NCBI GenBank assembly: GCA_033807695.1
Contig: CM066308.1
Location: forward strand, 2,852,001-2,916,000
Origin: Daedaleopsis sinensis
Taxonomy: Eukaryota; Basidiomycota; Agaricomycetes; Polyporales; Polyporaceae
Length of the DNA stretch: 64,000 nt
Reading direction: 5' to 3'
Shown here: in pieces, positions 35,776 through 49,600 of the stretch
How the letters are laid out: the number at the start of each line of letters is the position of its first letter
Position numbering within the stretch: position 1 is the stretch's first letter
Position numbers and translations under genes: made by a program
The notes under the pieces: model-generated
The model's database searches: none
What the model was told of the DNA's origin: nothing
Seen by the model: only the letters and a program-made list of their open reading frames with translations

Positions 35776-38700
35776 CTATGCCTGCTGGGGGAAGACGTAC
35801 GCCTGAGAATCGACACTGCGCTTCGTCCTAATCAACGCGAGCTCCTCGAGCAGAGTCCGCCGGCGATACTCCAGCCGCAGGTTCGGGACATTAGTCTGCA
35901 AGGAGATGAAGGCGGGCGTCAGTATGGGGTGCGTCATCGCGCGTGGGGCATTGCACGAACCTTGTCGATGTCGTTCCCCGCGGCGCCTGGGAGATACCAC
36001 TTCTGACCGAGCCAGTGCCGCTTGACCTCCATCTCGAAGCCACTTTGGACGACCGAGTTGCGTGCGAGCTCCGCGAGGGAGCTCTGCGGAAACTTGTATA
36101 TCTGCCGCGCATGCTGTGAGCGGTGACGGTTCTTTGATCTTATGGGTCACTTACGTGTGCGGCGACGCTGTACTCCTCCAGCAGTGGCTCCTGATGCGCG
36201 ATGAGCTCTTCATCACAGCAGCATTGTAGAATGTGCGCACCTTCGTAAAGTGAAACTGGAGAGGATCGTCCGTGCTCAGGCTCACGTTGAGGCCGACCTT
36301 GAAGAAGTCCGGCAGAGGATTCCGCTCATACATGAGGAAGAGCGCGTTGTTGCTCAACGGACTCATCGCTAGACCGATCTGTTTCAGATAGAAGAGGTAC
36401 TGCAACGCAGGAACCTTGCGAAGCAGGATGCCATGGGAGATTGAATGAGCGGTCAGGAAGGCCGACGCCAAATGGTCCGGGTCGCCCGCCTCGCCACAGT
36501 GAGGTCGGAAGACGAACGTGCCTGGACAGGGTGTTCAGCGTCCCGATGTCACACATTAGTCGGCGGCGTAGAAGCACAATGACGTACAGAACCCTCGGGC
36601 GCGACGCCACTGGTTAAGGCTCGCGATGTTCGCGTACATGTAGTACACCCTGTCGTACGATGTCAGAGGCGCAAGGGAGTTGGAGGATACGAATGACGTA
36701 CCAGTACGAGTACGGCGGGGATTCCTTAGCGTCCCATAAGCGGGGATAAGGAAATTTCTTGTGGAATCGGCGCTCGGTCTTGGACTCGTCATCTACCGTG
36801 TCGAAACCTATGACGCGCTGAAGGAAGATATGCAACTCGGGGTGGGAAGAGGGGTCCTTCGTTACTTCAAAGAGAGGCTCAAAGACGTCTTGATGACCAA
36901 AATGTCAGCGATAACGGGCGCTCAGAGACCTTCTAGTGGATATTTGCGCACTTTTCACGATGTCTTCGAACGTCGTAATCGAGCCGTTTTGCTTGTACAC
37001 GTCATAGAGACGCGGGATCTGTATGAGCCAGCGCACGTTGTGGGAAAACAGCTTGTGGTTCACGATCCATGCAGCAAGCTTGTCCCACTCGTCGCGCTTC
37101 CGGCCGTAGATGCTGATACGCCATTCGCAATTCTGCAGGGCCTGATCACGTCTTTGCGCGCAGCAGAGATCGATGGTGACTCACCTGGTACTTGCTCTGC
37201 TCGAGATCGGTCATCACCTCTGCAAAGCCGTCAGCATCCTGCGCGAAGAATGTGATGCGCTATGCGCACCTTTGGTGAGCTCAGCGAGATATCTTCCTTC
37301 GATATAGTTGTCGGTCTTCAAAAATATCTCTCGCAATCGCGACTCCCCGATAGGGTTGTACTTCAAATTGAACTTATCGAAGCGGTGGAACGAGTCCTGG
37401 TGTGCGTGCATGTCTAGAGTATCGATCGAGAGATCGTAGGCTGTGAGGTTGAGGGACTTGAAGACTTCCTCGAGGGTAAGCTCCTTGCCGTCACGGAAGA
37501 TGACGACGTCCTAAAGACCTTGTTCGGAGTGAGCTTCAAGCGTGTGACGAAAGAGACACCTACCTGAGGACTGCGCTTCATCTTCGATTTTATGAACCGT
37601 AGCAGGTGTTTCTGGTTCATACTGCTCGAGTGATGGACGTGGGTATCCACTTTTCGAACGTTGTAAAAGTCACTACGACCACATCGTCAAAAAACGCGAT
37701 AATCGCTGATCAAAATAATTGTACCGGTGAGGCACACTCTTCAACTCTGCTAGCTCCTGCTGCTCGTTGAGCAGCGAGTACATCGTGAACTTGCTCGCTA
37801 GGTAGTTGAGTCGCCGGAAGGCAAAACTCTTCGTGGGGCCGTCGCATATCACAGCCAGCACTTTCTCAAGGTCGACGAAGTACTCGCGAATGTTAGGAAT
37901 ATCAAAGAGCGGTGTCCGCGACTTGTCTGACCGGTGCGCCAGGAATGTCAGAGCGCATGCGATATCCTGTGCTGTTCCACAAACCTTCTGTGCGCTTGCT
38001 ATACACTTGGTAGACTCCCTTCTCGTCGATCGCGAAGTCCCACTCGTGAGGACCCTGAACCTCGACATGGGACGGGTCAAAGTCTTGACCGCTCGAGAGG
38101 TCATGATCGGTGTTGCTGGGTATCACTTTCTCCTTCCCCTTCCAGTGCCAGTGTGGCGGAGGCGGGTGAGGATAAATGCGCCAGCTCTTGAACGGGCTCT
38201 TCGGAGGTGGTCGCGTTGAGTAGTCCACGTCGGGCCGCACACCAGATACAGCCGCTACGTCCTCATCGAGGCCGGTGAACACCCCGTCGTGGTCGCGCGG
38301 GTTGAAACCGAGCTTCTGACCAGAGCGAGACATGTATTTGTCGCGGAGGTCAAGGCATTTCTCCAAGGCCTCGAGAATGGGGACAAATTCCGAAGGTATC
38401 GGAGCTTCTGAGTTGCAAAAGAGCATACAGCGACACGCTCATAGATATAGACGCATGTCCGAGGCGCATATGCCGAGGTCCCATGGCTGCAAAACGTGAA
38501 GACGCAGCTAGACGAATGTGCAGACCAACGCTGGTGCATGTTCGCATAGGTTCACATACGTCTGGCATACGGTTCTGCAAGTAGGGGCCCTCCGCAGATT
38601 CGACTCTGAATGCCAGCAAAGATGTGAACATACCAGGGAGTCTCCCTTTGCCTTTTGAGTCTACCGGACTCGCCGGCTGCATGGCGTCTGGTAGCCGCCC

Positions 38701-39118
38701 ATCCCACCCGCCCGCAGTGCTCGTCTCAGGTTCAGCGATTGCAGGCAGCTTGGGGCCTAGGAACGGGCTCTCAAGCAACATCCCCGTGGTGCCAGTAGTT
38801 GGAGAGCTGAGCAGGGATACTGGTCGGGAAGCGGTGTTCGCATCTGAGCCGCGGCGGTGGGCGAGCAGCTTTTCTTCGATCTGCAAGAATGCATAGGTAC
38901 GAGTTAGGACGAATGGCGCTCGCACGGTATACATGTATGACACGTACGTGATGCAAGTTTTTCTCCTCGTTGTAGTCAAAGAAGCCGCCCTTTGCATCTA
39001 TTATGTGTGCCGGTGGGGATCGAGGCTCTTCGCCGCTAGAGTCGGGCGAGGAACGGCGCGAGTTCGTGCCCGGCGAGTCACTGAGGCGAATGGCAGCGAC
39101 GTTTGGTAGCTGCGCCAT
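35776..39118 (-). CDS. AMD1: AMP deaminase
   Basis: AMP deaminase hydrolyses AMP to IMP and ammonia in the cytosol and balances the adenylate pool. The many exons carry the family signatures in order: [20 protein letters not shown] (first zinc ligands HxH), [75 protein letters not shown] (zinc-binding His), [13 protein letters not shown], and [16 protein letters not shown] (catalytic Asp pair). The [12 protein letters not shown] exon joins [12 protein letters not shown] after a 50-nt intron. The C-terminus ends in [21 protein letters not shown] and a short tail. The N-terminal 300 residues are Ser/Pro-rich and poorly conserved, as in other fungal enzymes, and probably regulatory. Start [13 protein letters not shown] at 39118. 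Confidence 0.93.
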
Positions 39119-39525
39119 GGTGGTAGACGAGAAGAGATATGAGGTCAGATAGGTATGAGGGCAGACCGGAATGATCGCGGAGGAGAGAGGTTATATATTG
39201 ACGAGACACCGCCCCCATCCTGGCGGCACGCGAGGGCACGCGCGTCGAAAAACTTGGGGGGCGCGTCCCAGGCGCGTCATTAAGCGCCCTCAATACGACG
39301 CGTTCCTCAGCCGGTGCGTGCACGAGAAAGGCAACTGACCAAGTTCGTTTACCGACAATCCCGAATTATCCGAGCGAAATGAAAGAACGTGCACCACACG
39401 CATCATACAGTATGGCTACAGGCAGGCGACAACACACACAAGAACAGCATACAGAACCGACAATCCACCGCAGGATCGACAGACCCGCGCAACGTGCTGC
39501 GGTTCTATCATACATACACCTGTCT
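39119..39525. other. Intergenic region
   Basis: Promoter of AMP deaminase and 3' end of eIF3i, both on the minus strand. No recognised element. Confidence 0.5.
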
Positions 39526-41019
39526 CTACTCTTCAATCTCGAGATCGCCGTACGGCTTTGCCCGGAAGTAGGTCTCGTCGAAGTGATGCACACGGACGAA
39601 GCCGTCCTCACCCCCTGAAGCGTAGCAATCGCCCTTGGGCGAGACAGCAATCCTACCCGCGAAAAGCCGAGTTAGCTCGTTACGACGGAGTCTATTGCAT
39701 GTGACCCACGTGTTGACGGGACCGAAGTGTCCCTTGACACGGCCGACCTCCTCCTCGAGGACCTTGTGCCAGAACCGCGTCTCGAACTTACCCTGCCGGA
39801 GCGAGGTAGTCGTGACACTCATGGCATCCTGGCCACCGCCCAGCAGCACGTACGGCTTCGTAGGCGCGAGGGCAGCGCTGTTGAGCGGGGTTTCGGTGAC
39901 GTACGTCTTGAGTACCGTGAGCGTGCGCGTTTCTTGCAGCTGTGTTGCATTCACATCAGCGGGAGATGAGATAATACGCGACACTAGAACGTACCCTTGC
40001 AGTCTTGTCCTTGCTGCTCGTGACGAAATATGACCGGTCGGGGCTGAGCTGCAGATCCGTCACGGTGTTACGGTGGGCGTGCTCGTTGGACTGAACCTCC
40101 TCCCCAGTCTTCGCATCAAACAGAGCAACCTTGCCAGACTCGTGGCCAGTCAAAATGAGGTCGGGCCGATGTGCGAATGCGCAAACGACAGCCTTGGAAC
40201 CGATTGGGTTGAACATGGAAAGGGGCTCCTTGTTTTCTGTGATTCGGCGAGGTCAATCTCCTTATGTTCTTGCGAGAGGTACGGCATTTCCCATGTTGCG
40301 ATAGGAAGAGGGGGAGAATATGATCAGAACAGAATAACGTACGTGTTGTTCCGTCTCCATCGCGGTCAATGTCGAATATCCGTACTGCGCCTTGGTGACC
40401 CATACGTTGCTCCGTGATACAGACAACTTGGTCGTCATCTTCGCTGAATGCTACTCGCTTGACGGCTGTGGGGAATTCCCAGAAGAACAGACACTTGCCA
40501 GTCTGTACCGACCACAGACGCATTGTGTTGTCTGCCGATCCACTGACGAGGAAGCGAGATTGAGCTGCATGACACAGGATTGCAGGGGAAGTAACCAAGA
40601 GGGTTGCGCATGGATGGTCGGCGGTGAGCGAAATGCATCAATGCGAGTTCACGATTGGTGAAGTGAGCACCACAGGGTAAGAGGTGCATAGTGAGCAGAA
40701 GAAAAAGAAGTGAGGGGGCAGACGTACAGTCGACATCGATCGTCCACACAGCACCGTTATGTCCTTCGTACGTCCCTAACCGTTCACCGTTGTGCGCGAA
40801 CCACACATTGATGACGTGATCTTTTGAGCATGAGAACAGGAGGTCTCCCTCCTTGTTGAACTTGATTTGGGTGAGCGATCGCTCGTGGCCTGGAATGGCC
40901 TTCAATACAATCCAAGACAGTATCATCAGTACGCAGTCTGCGCACCTTGGAGGAGGATGGGCCTCTGTGGGGAAGAATCAGCATATCAACTCGAAACCGA
41001 CCAGCTTAATTCATACCAT
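39526..41019 (-). CDS. TIF34: Translation initiation factor eIF3 subunit i
   Basis: A WD40 beta-propeller subunit of the eIF3 complex, which recruits mRNA to the 40S ribosome. Motifs are [137 protein letters not shown] and the family-typical end [26 protein letters not shown], then [14 protein letters not shown]. In the best model the start codon (41019-41017) is followed immediately by an intron (GTATGA...CACAG), so the first coding exon holds only ATG; this gives MRPILLQGHERS, matching the family N-terminus. It is divergent from the BTB gene, with 578 bases between starts. Confidence 0.92.
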
Positions 41020-41597
41020 TTTCGATGATGATGGGGTGAGAAAGGCCTAAGGTGTTTGAAATGTGTAGTCTTAGGCTGCAGTGGCGAGGATGAACGACTC
41101 GGAGGTCCTCACTGAGCGGCCAAGTTTTTGGCGGCAGATGCCGGGTTTCCTTTTTGAGCGCGCTTGAGTACCGTGCAAGTAGCCTGCCCAGGCCCTGCTG
41201 CTGCGGCAGCATTGACCTTGCTTCCTCACTCCATCATTGCCCACTGTCTACCACAGCACAGTGCGATCCTGCTATAACTTGATCTCTGCTATTGTAACCC
41301 AGTCATCTTCCTCGACATCCGGGTATCACGTTCAGCTATAAGCGTACGTACAACACGGCGGACAGGAATCTACAACCTGAAGCCTGAGGCCTGAACATAA
41401 GAACTGGGCCGCACTCGTCAGTCACCAGCATTTCTCCTAGGGCTGAGATCTCAGACCTTCACTATCCACCGACCCCTGAGAGTCTAGAACCACCGTAACT
41501 ATAACATCATTCCTACTCCCGGAGTTAACGGCACCTCGCCACCTACCTCCACCTCATCCACTTCGAAGTTCACCTCCTGCTACCCGACACCGTCCGA
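41020..41597. promoter_or_regulatory. Divergent promoter region, eIF3i / BTB gene
   Basis: 578 bases between divergent start codons. It is C/T-rich near 41450-41590 on the plus strand, as in many fungal promoters. No specific site is assigned. Confidence 0.45.
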
Positions 41598-43711
41598 ATG
41601 TCGGAGGCCGAGACCTCAGTGTCGTTCTCAAGCCTTACGTCGGGCTCTGTGCAGACGACTTCATCGGCGCACCACCCCTCAGCTGTGGAACCACCGCGAA
41701 AGCGCCAACGCACCACTCCGTTCGCCTCGCGCGAAGCCAGCCCAATCTCAGGGCTATCCACGCCAGGCCTCGTTGCTGGGCAATCTAGCAGACGATCTAC
41801 GCCCCCACTCTCTCAGGCTATTATGTCTAACCAGATTATGCACACAAGCGTGTCGCACACGAGCAGTGCGATACCCGGTCAACCCGGGACTTTCGAACTG
41901 GTTACAGGAATCGGCTCGGTACGTTCCTCAGACGCTGCCGCTTGCGAGGCCGGCGGGAGCGATGCGGTTGCTGACCGGAGCTGTGCGTCGCGGCAGAGCG
42001 AGCCGCCTGGGGACACGGACATGGTCGGAGGAGGCGATGCCGAAGCCGGTATGAAAGGCGAGGGGAGCCTCAGCAAAGGCAAACACAGAGAAAGATCGAT
42101 GGGCTCGCACGGCAGAGGCCGCACAGAGGGAGAGATGGTTTGGGAGGCCGATCACGGTACGTACTCCTGGCACGGCTCCCACGGAACCGAGCGCGGCAGA
42201 TGTAACAACCACGCGGCAGGTGGAGCAAGTTCTGTCACAGAGGGTGCTACGAGGTCGCCACTGGTGGGCGAAGACGAAGACGAAGCAAGGCCCGGGCGGG
42301 ACGGGGAGTTCTACATTGACAGCGCAGACTGCGTGATTCGCGTGGACAACACGTTGTTCAGGGTATGTGGGGTTCCCCTCCTCTTCTCGTCGCACTCCTC
42401 TCTTCCATTCGCTCGCTCTCCGCTCAGTGTCCAATCCGCTGGGCACTTGATCCCGATACTGATCTCGATATTCATGGCCCGCGATCTATTCCCTGCGGTT
42501 TGGTCGCGGTGCGTTGTAGGTCCATCGATATTTCCTGGGCCGCGATTCGTCGGCTTTCCAACACATGTTCAGCATACCTAACGCCAGCGTTCCATCGCAT
42601 AATCTGGAAGGCTACTCCGACGATAACCCCATACGGCTGTACGGCGAATCTGTGGAGCGGTTCAAGGCTCTGCTCTCCGTCATCTACGATCTGTACGTAC
42701 ACGCCCTTCTGCATTGACGTCGCTTGGTCGTCTTGCTTACCTTGTTTAACATCTAGACCGCTGCAGCTCCAAATCTACAACACGCCCGCGGCGAATGTGG
42801 AACGACTGTTGACCATCGCAGAGATGGCCGACAAGTACCACTTCGCGTCGATCGAGACATGGGCGGTCGACGCACTGTACAACGTGATCTCCGGACTGCA
42901 CGGGCCTCCCCAGCCAGAGTACGAGCTCACGCACTGCTCCTCGGCGTGGATGAAGCGTCTGCTAGAAGTCGCTCTGCTCTGCGGCCACATCCCGCTCCGC
43001 AACTACGTCGCCGACCGCTGGGTGGAGCGCATCATCGCCCGCGACCTGCGTCCGGTGCACGCGCTCGAGATCGCCGACCGCAGCGGGGTCCGCCGGCTGC
43101 AGGGCTACGCCTACTACGTCCAGCTGCTCGAGATGGACGAGGACTTCGAGCCCGGGGTCGTCGAGGACGGCAAGCAGTACGCCCGCTCCCGGCTCGGCGG
43201 CGGGCTCCTCAGCCTCAACCCCGCGGCCGCCGCCGGGGCCGCGTCCCCCGCCCCCGGCACGCCCGCCGTGCTCACGCGCGCGCAGAAGCAGCGGCTGCTC
43301 TCGGGCCACTGGTCGCTCACGCGGCTCTGGGCGCACCTGCGCGTGAACGCGCCGAAGTTCCAGCGGTCGGACGGGTGCGCGTACCACCAGCACGGGTGCG
43401 TGGCGACGTGGACGGCGGTGTGGCGGGACGTCGCGCGCGCGGAGGGCACGCTGCGCTGGCCGGGCGCGGACGTCGTCGGGCGGCTGAAGGCGATGGAGGA
43501 GCAGCTGTTCATGCACGCGGACCTGACCACGACGCTCTCGACGCAGTGCAAGCGCAGCGCGCTGCTCGCGCTCAAGGCGGCGATGCGGGACGTGCAGGAC
43601 GGCCTCGCGGACCGCTTCGTGGACCGCACGGCTGCCGCGGAGGTCGTGCACCCGGCCGAGGGCGAGGGCGAGGGCGAGGGCGGCCCGCACGCGAACGCGA
43701 ACTACGCGTGA
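41598..43711 (+). CDS. BTB/POZ domain protein
   Basis: The N-terminal 240 residues are Ser-rich and probably disordered, with a basic cluster PPRKRQR that could be a nuclear signal. The BTB fold follows: DGEFYIDSADCVIRVDNTLFR, joined after an intron of about 150 nt to VHRYFLGRDSSAFQHMFSIP, then NPIRLYGESVERFKALLSVIYD and, after a second intron, PLQLQIYNTPAANVERLLTIAEMADKYHF. The helical C-terminal half (ALLCGHIPLRNYVADRWVERI, then WSLTRLWAHLRV) is shared by a large family of Agaricomycete BTB proteins of unknown function. BTB domains mediate dimerisation and often link substrates to cullin-3; that is inference here. The protein ends in GEGEGEGGPHANANYA, with a GAGGGC microsatellite. It is strongly GC-rich in the last exon. 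Confidence 0.87.
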
Positions 43712-46657
43712 TGGTGACAGAGGGTGACAGGCACCCTTTGCGCTGCTCGCTGCTGTCACTGATGTACACTTCTTGGGCACGAAGTTGCGCGCTGCGGGCA
43801 CATGAGCCGTATGACATTGATATCGACTGTTCGGCCGTTCCCACACGCAGCTGGGCCATGACGCCGAGATGACACTGGACCCGGCAGGACGAGTCGCAAG
43901 GCTGAGCTAGCCTGTGCAGTTCGACGCCAGCTGGAAGGTGGAGCGGTGGAAACGAGGCTGCCTTCGGAGGTTCCTCGTCTTCTGGTGGTGGGTGTTCCTG
44001 CTTCTGCGTATACGTGCTAGCTGGGGCGCTGCACCCCTCGGCCTTGCAATTGGTCCGCTAGTACTTTCACGGTGCGGCATTTTACATACTGGCAGGCGTG
44101 CGGTAGCACGGACTTCTGTCGCAGCCCGGCCCGCTATCATGCACATGTATTTTCTACCATCTCGTCTTCGAATACCCTCAGCAAGAAGCATCGAGGATTA
44201 GGGTTTCCGGATTTGTGCTGAGTTGAGGAGCCCGAAGCAGCCCCCTATGGGACGCTGTCAGCGCAGATATAGCGCAGGCACAGTTAACCATGAGCTAACA
44301 GGGTGGCGCCACAACGGCTTGACGTATTGGCTCAGGTACTCTATCAATCCGGGCGTTGCACCCGAGTGGGGAACGCACTTGCTCTGAACTGCTCTGTGCT
44401 GATGGCTCGCCCTCGGAATCTGTACGGGCGAGGCGGGGCTGGACGCAGCTGCGTCAAAGACACGATCAACGTGATGAGGCTAATAACAATTAATAAGCAC
44501 TGGGTCGCTCGCTGCCTTAAAGGTCCCTTTCTTGGATCCGTTCGATTGCGATATCTTATGCGAAGTTACTGGCATGCTGCTCAGCATGCTATCGTCGACC
44601 TTTCTCGGCCCATTGCTCTGCTTCCATGAGATCCGGAGGCTAGTGGCTGCTCGTGCAGGCCCTCACTCGTAAGTAATTAATGTGATAAATGATTCTCACA
44701 CGAGCAGACCCGGACACCGATAGTACCCGGACCAAACCAGATGGTGGCAGCCGCGAGTGATGGTTTCCTGGCCGCGTACTTAGCGAGAATGCTGCAGAGG
44801 CGAAGCGCGCTAGCGGGTGACAAGTCGTATCTCGCTTAAAGTTGGGGTGGTTCGCCGCGGTGTGGCACTTGTGGCATGCATCATACATTACCATTGGGGG
44901 GTCAGAAGCGGAGGAGACGGGCTTGGAATACAAATGCGCGGAGGACCCCCGGGGCTGGTCGAGGGCAGGTGACCGGGGCGTTGAGTAACCGGGAGTGGGT
45001 TTGAGTCGCTGAAGGGGAACGCGGGACCGCGTTCGCGGGCGTATGATGTCATGGAGGTGAGTATAGCTGATCGAAGCGAATCGGGGCACGCATCTCTGGA
45101 GATGGTTTAGAACGGGTGCTGCGGGTGTTGCTGACATCATCCAGTGTGAGGGGACACACAGCGGCCAAACAAGAACAGGGGTGGTAGTCGCGGGGCGCGG
45201 GACGGCTAGGATGTGTGCGCGTGGAGGGTGACAGGCGGGGGCGTCGGGTGGGGGGCGTCGGGGACGGCGGGAGTGAGCAGGCTGGGACAGAACACGTTGC
45301 GGGGTGGGCGGGGACGGTATGCGAGACGCAGGAGGAGTCGGGGATGACGGGGATAAGCGCGGGGGAGGATGACGTCAGGGAGGATTGGCGGTATAGATTG
45401 ATGTTGGGTATGTCATTATCAAGCGACCACGTATGCAGTCCGAATGGCTCAACTGGGATCTCTGCGACCTTCTCGGCGTGCCGATCCACACCCCCTCATT
45501 GCCACCCCGCATTTCTCCACCCCATTACGCTTGCGGTTACGACTCGGTGCAATCATGCTTCCCCTGTCCGCTCCTGTCCGCCGGCTGGGGGCTCCCGGAC
45601 GCTGTGTTCTTAAGCACCACTCTCTCCGACCACCCTCACTCACCTACCGACGCGTCTCTTCCGCGACTAGCTGCACAAGTACGTCTTCTTCACTCTTGCC
45701 CAGCTCCACCCGCCCTCCTCTTCTGGGACCACCGCCCCGCCCGCAGCAACCTCGTCCATACGCACCATGCGCGCAATGTTCGGTCGCGCGTCCCCCACCC
45801 GAGATATAACTCCAAAACCGGAGTCGCAGATTGGCCACGCACCGACAGACCAATCCCAGCACGCTGCGCCTGAGATCCCTGGCGATTCTGCGCAAGCTTC
45901 CGGCTACTCATCGATTCTCTCAACCTCTGCCCGCGCCTCGCCTGGGTCCACTCCTTCTGCCGGACGGCAGGACGACCGCGCAGAGCTCGGCAACGCTGGT
46001 GAGTCTTCCAATCCTCGTCAATGGGCTGTCCGTGGGACGGGTGCCTTGGCCGGGAGGCATATGCAGCTGCCCGTGTCGACTGTGGAGGAAGACAGGGTGC
46101 GTACGCAGTCAGGCACGTGACGTGTTCGCGCTCCGCTCCAATCAGGCCCCTCCCCCCGCTGCACCGAGATGAGCTGGGGTCCTGTGGGGATGGCTCGGAC
46201 GAGGGGGAGAGAGTCGGAGAGACGCGTGCTGGTCGTCGTGGCGCGAGTGGCCACCGGCTAAGACGCGTCTGGACCGCGGTGAACGAGGCTCGATCGACGT
46301 CGCGTGCACGTGACGGGTGGGGGATCGAGGGACGCGTGGCGGAGATTGAAGGCCACGCGGGCGAGATCTAATAATTTTGTTTGTCGATTTGGATGCCGTA
46401 CTGGGATCTGGAGGAGGACGTTCGGTGCTGGTTGGTGCTCGTCGCTGGCATCCCAACTTGCCAGTCCGTCTGCGTGATCCTTGTCCCGCCCGCCGATCCT
46501 TTTTCTCCCCTCTCTCCTTTATTCCTTTGCGTTGACATGTCGATCTCTTTTTTCTCCGTCTAGACCTCCTCGACCCCTCAGCTACTCCTACCCGCCAGTC
46601 CCTTGCCCTCCCTCCTTGTAAGTTCCTCCTCCTCCTACCACCCCGAGCCGCTCGCTC
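43712..46657. other. Long intergenic region, no supported gene
   Basis: 2.9 kb with no recognisable protein. A plus-strand open frame at 45767-45996 (starting MRAMFGRASPTRD) ends at a good donor (GTGAGT) and could be a 5' exon of the YTH gene or an independent short gene. Close to the YTH gene there are C/T-rich tracts and a possible leader intron (GTAAGT at 46619 to CCGCAG at 46680). Confidence 0.45.
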
Positions 46658-49600
46658 ATGTTCGCCGCCATGCCCGCAGTCCGCCCGGAGGTGCATGACC
46701 AGTCCACCTCCATCCTCTCCCCCACCCCCGCCCTCGCGCCGTTCGAGAACAGTCCAGAAGATATTATCGATCTTCTGCACTTCAGCAGCATCACCACACA
46801 CAACACGGGTTATGCTGCCAGCCCGACAGTGTTGAGCATGTCAGACTCGCGCTCCACAGGTTCCGCTCCAGAGCAGAGCAGGCAACCGCACCGCGGTAGA
46901 GGTATGTCGTCTGGCCAGTCTCGTCGCCCGCCAGCGCGCCCGCCCTTCCGGTCACCGTCCATGTCCGCGCCCCACCACCCCTCTGCCATGCCCGCCTCCC
47001 AAGAAAACAGGCCCTCGGCCTCTGCTCCTCCCTTCCAGGGTCACCCCCACCCTCAGTACACCTATAGCCAACGCGGAGCGTACGGCGGACAATACACGAT
47101 GTCCGCTCAACCCCCCATGGGTATGGTCCCCCATTCTCAACCGCAGTTCGCGTATGCCCCGCCACATCCAGGGCTACACGCGCCCGACCAGTCCATGCTC
47201 TCACCTCCGCAATCTCAGCTCATGGGCTACTCGTCAACCCCTATGCTACCCATGATGCAGGGCCATTCTCCTGTGTACCAGTACCCTGGACATTCGTCGG
47301 AAGGCAGCTCTTCCTCGGGTCACTCGTTCCCGAACACCCCGGGTATGTTCTCTCCCCACGCCCGCTCGCAGGCGCACTCCTCTCCGCCCCCACAATCTCC
47401 GTTAGCCCCTCCACCGTCTGCACAACCGCTCGTGCTGCCGACCTCCCTCGCGCCTCCTCACTCCGCGTCCTATGCTGGTCAGACGCCGTATTCGCCCATG
47501 CGTTACTCAACGCCGCCTTTCGCCTACCCCCCACATTCATTTGCACCCTCGCCCCCCCTATATGCGTCGCAATATACGCCACCCTATCCCTCGCCGTACG
47601 CTCAAGCTGGACACGAGCAGGAAGGCCAAGGGACGTGGTGGTATCTGCCGCCCCACCCTGGAACGGGTCAGTTTGAGTCTTTCCAGAGTCCGTACGCCAT
47701 GTCATTTAGCTCGGTCAATACACGCGAGATTGAGCAGTCTCAGTACGGACAACCTGGCACGTCTCCCGCGACGTTCCACACGTCTCCTGTACATCCGCCA
47801 GGGCCTAGTCCCGGTCCCAGTACATCTTCCTCAACCCACGTCCCGTACTCACCCATTGCGCCCAGTCCGTCAATATCCTCGTACGGTCAGCCCGGCCTCG
47901 AAAAAACACCGCCCCCATTACATCGCGGACGGCCGCCAGATCCTCCCCCTCCCATGTCTCCGTCGAGCTCGAGCAGTCACGATCGCCCTCCAGCCCCCCG
48001 CCGCCCATACCACCCCAATCCCCCAGCACATCGGTCGGAATGGGTCATGTGGGCCGGCAACGTGCCCGCCGACGCGACGCACGACGAGCTCTGGCGGTTC
48101 TTCAACTCCCCGCCCACGCCCGGGTCGTCCGGCGCTCAGTCCGCAGGGGCCCTGTCGACGCAGAGCGCGCCCGCGGGCCCCGTCGGCTCGTCGACGACAG
48201 CGTCCACCGCGTCCACGGAGTCGGTCTACGGCGGCGTCTCGTCGATCTTCCTCATCGCGCGCTCGAACTGTGCGTTCGTCAACTTTCAGTCGGAGATCCA
48301 CCTGCACGCGGCCATCCGACATTATAACGGCCTCCCGCTGCGTGCGGCCGATCCGCGGTGTCCGCGATTGGTCTGCCGCGTCCGCGGCCGCGACGACGAC
48401 CTGAAGGCCGGGGTGGGGGGCCAGCGTGGGTCGGGCATACACGTGCGCTGGGTGAAGGACAAGCGGGAGCGCGAACGCGAGGCGGCGCGCCGGAGATCGG
48501 CGTCGATGTCCTCGGAGCAGTTCACGACGCCGTCGAGCTCTCCCACCGACACGACAGGCATGGTCGCAGGGCTGTCGCTGTCGAGCGACGAGGACGCCGC
48601 GGCCGCCGCGCATGGCCGCCGCGTGCGGAAACCGGAACCACACTCGAGCAGCTCGGGCTCGTACGCATCCACGAACTCGAGCATCCTCACCGCGTACTTC
48701 CCGAGGCGGTACTTCATCCTCAAGTCGCTGACACAGGTGAATATCTCGCTCTTGGTTTGCCGTGGGTGGTTATGCTGACGTGGACATCAGTTCGACTTGG
48801 ACCTGAGTGTGGAGAAGGGCCTGTGGGCGACGCAGCGCCACAACGAGGGCATACTCGACCAGGCCTACCGGACGAGTAAGGAGGTCTACCTCATCTTCAG
48901 CGTAAATAAGAGCGGCGAGTTCTATGGTTACGCAAAGTAGGTGCCCGCCATCCCGTCCGCGTGCTAACTAGGTACCCGATACTCACCACTCGTTTCTCTC
49001 TGTTTCCAGGATGGCAGGCCCCATCTCGCGCGGCGAGCAGCGCGTGCCCTGGGCTTCGCGCACGGATTCCCCCCAGCACCGTTCCTCCCAGCAGGCGCCA
49101 CGCGACAGCCCCACGGCCCGCCGCGAACGGGAAGCGATCTTCTTTTCCCCGAGCGAGCAGCGCTTCGACGAGTCGCCCAACCAGATGTCGCCCGAGACGC
49201 AGAAGAAGCTCGGGACCCCCGCACCATACACGGCGACCCCTGCGCCCCCGCCCCAGCCGCCCCAGCCGTCCGAGCCGCCCGAACGCAACGCGTCTGCCCC
49301 GGCGGAGATGCTGCAGGCGCACCGGTCGCTCAGCCAGCTGACGGGCGGCCCGCAGAACCAGCAGCAGCAGAGCTTCGACATCCACAACCTGCGCGGCGTC
49401 GCGCCGCTCATCGCGGGCCGCAAGCAGGACTCCCCGCCGGAGATCGAGCTCGACCGCTCCGCGCCGTTCCGCGCGATCCGCGACCCCCGCGCCATGGCCG
49501 AGGCCGTGCGCAAGTCCGAGGACAGCCAGCTGCAAGCCGTCGTCGAGGAGGACGAGCGGGCGCATGTGGACGAGGACCGCGGGAAGGAGAAGGGCAAGGG

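Noticed and set aside
45049..45489. Pro/Ser-rich 146-codon open frame
   Set aside because: Low-complexity composition without motif; likely chance.
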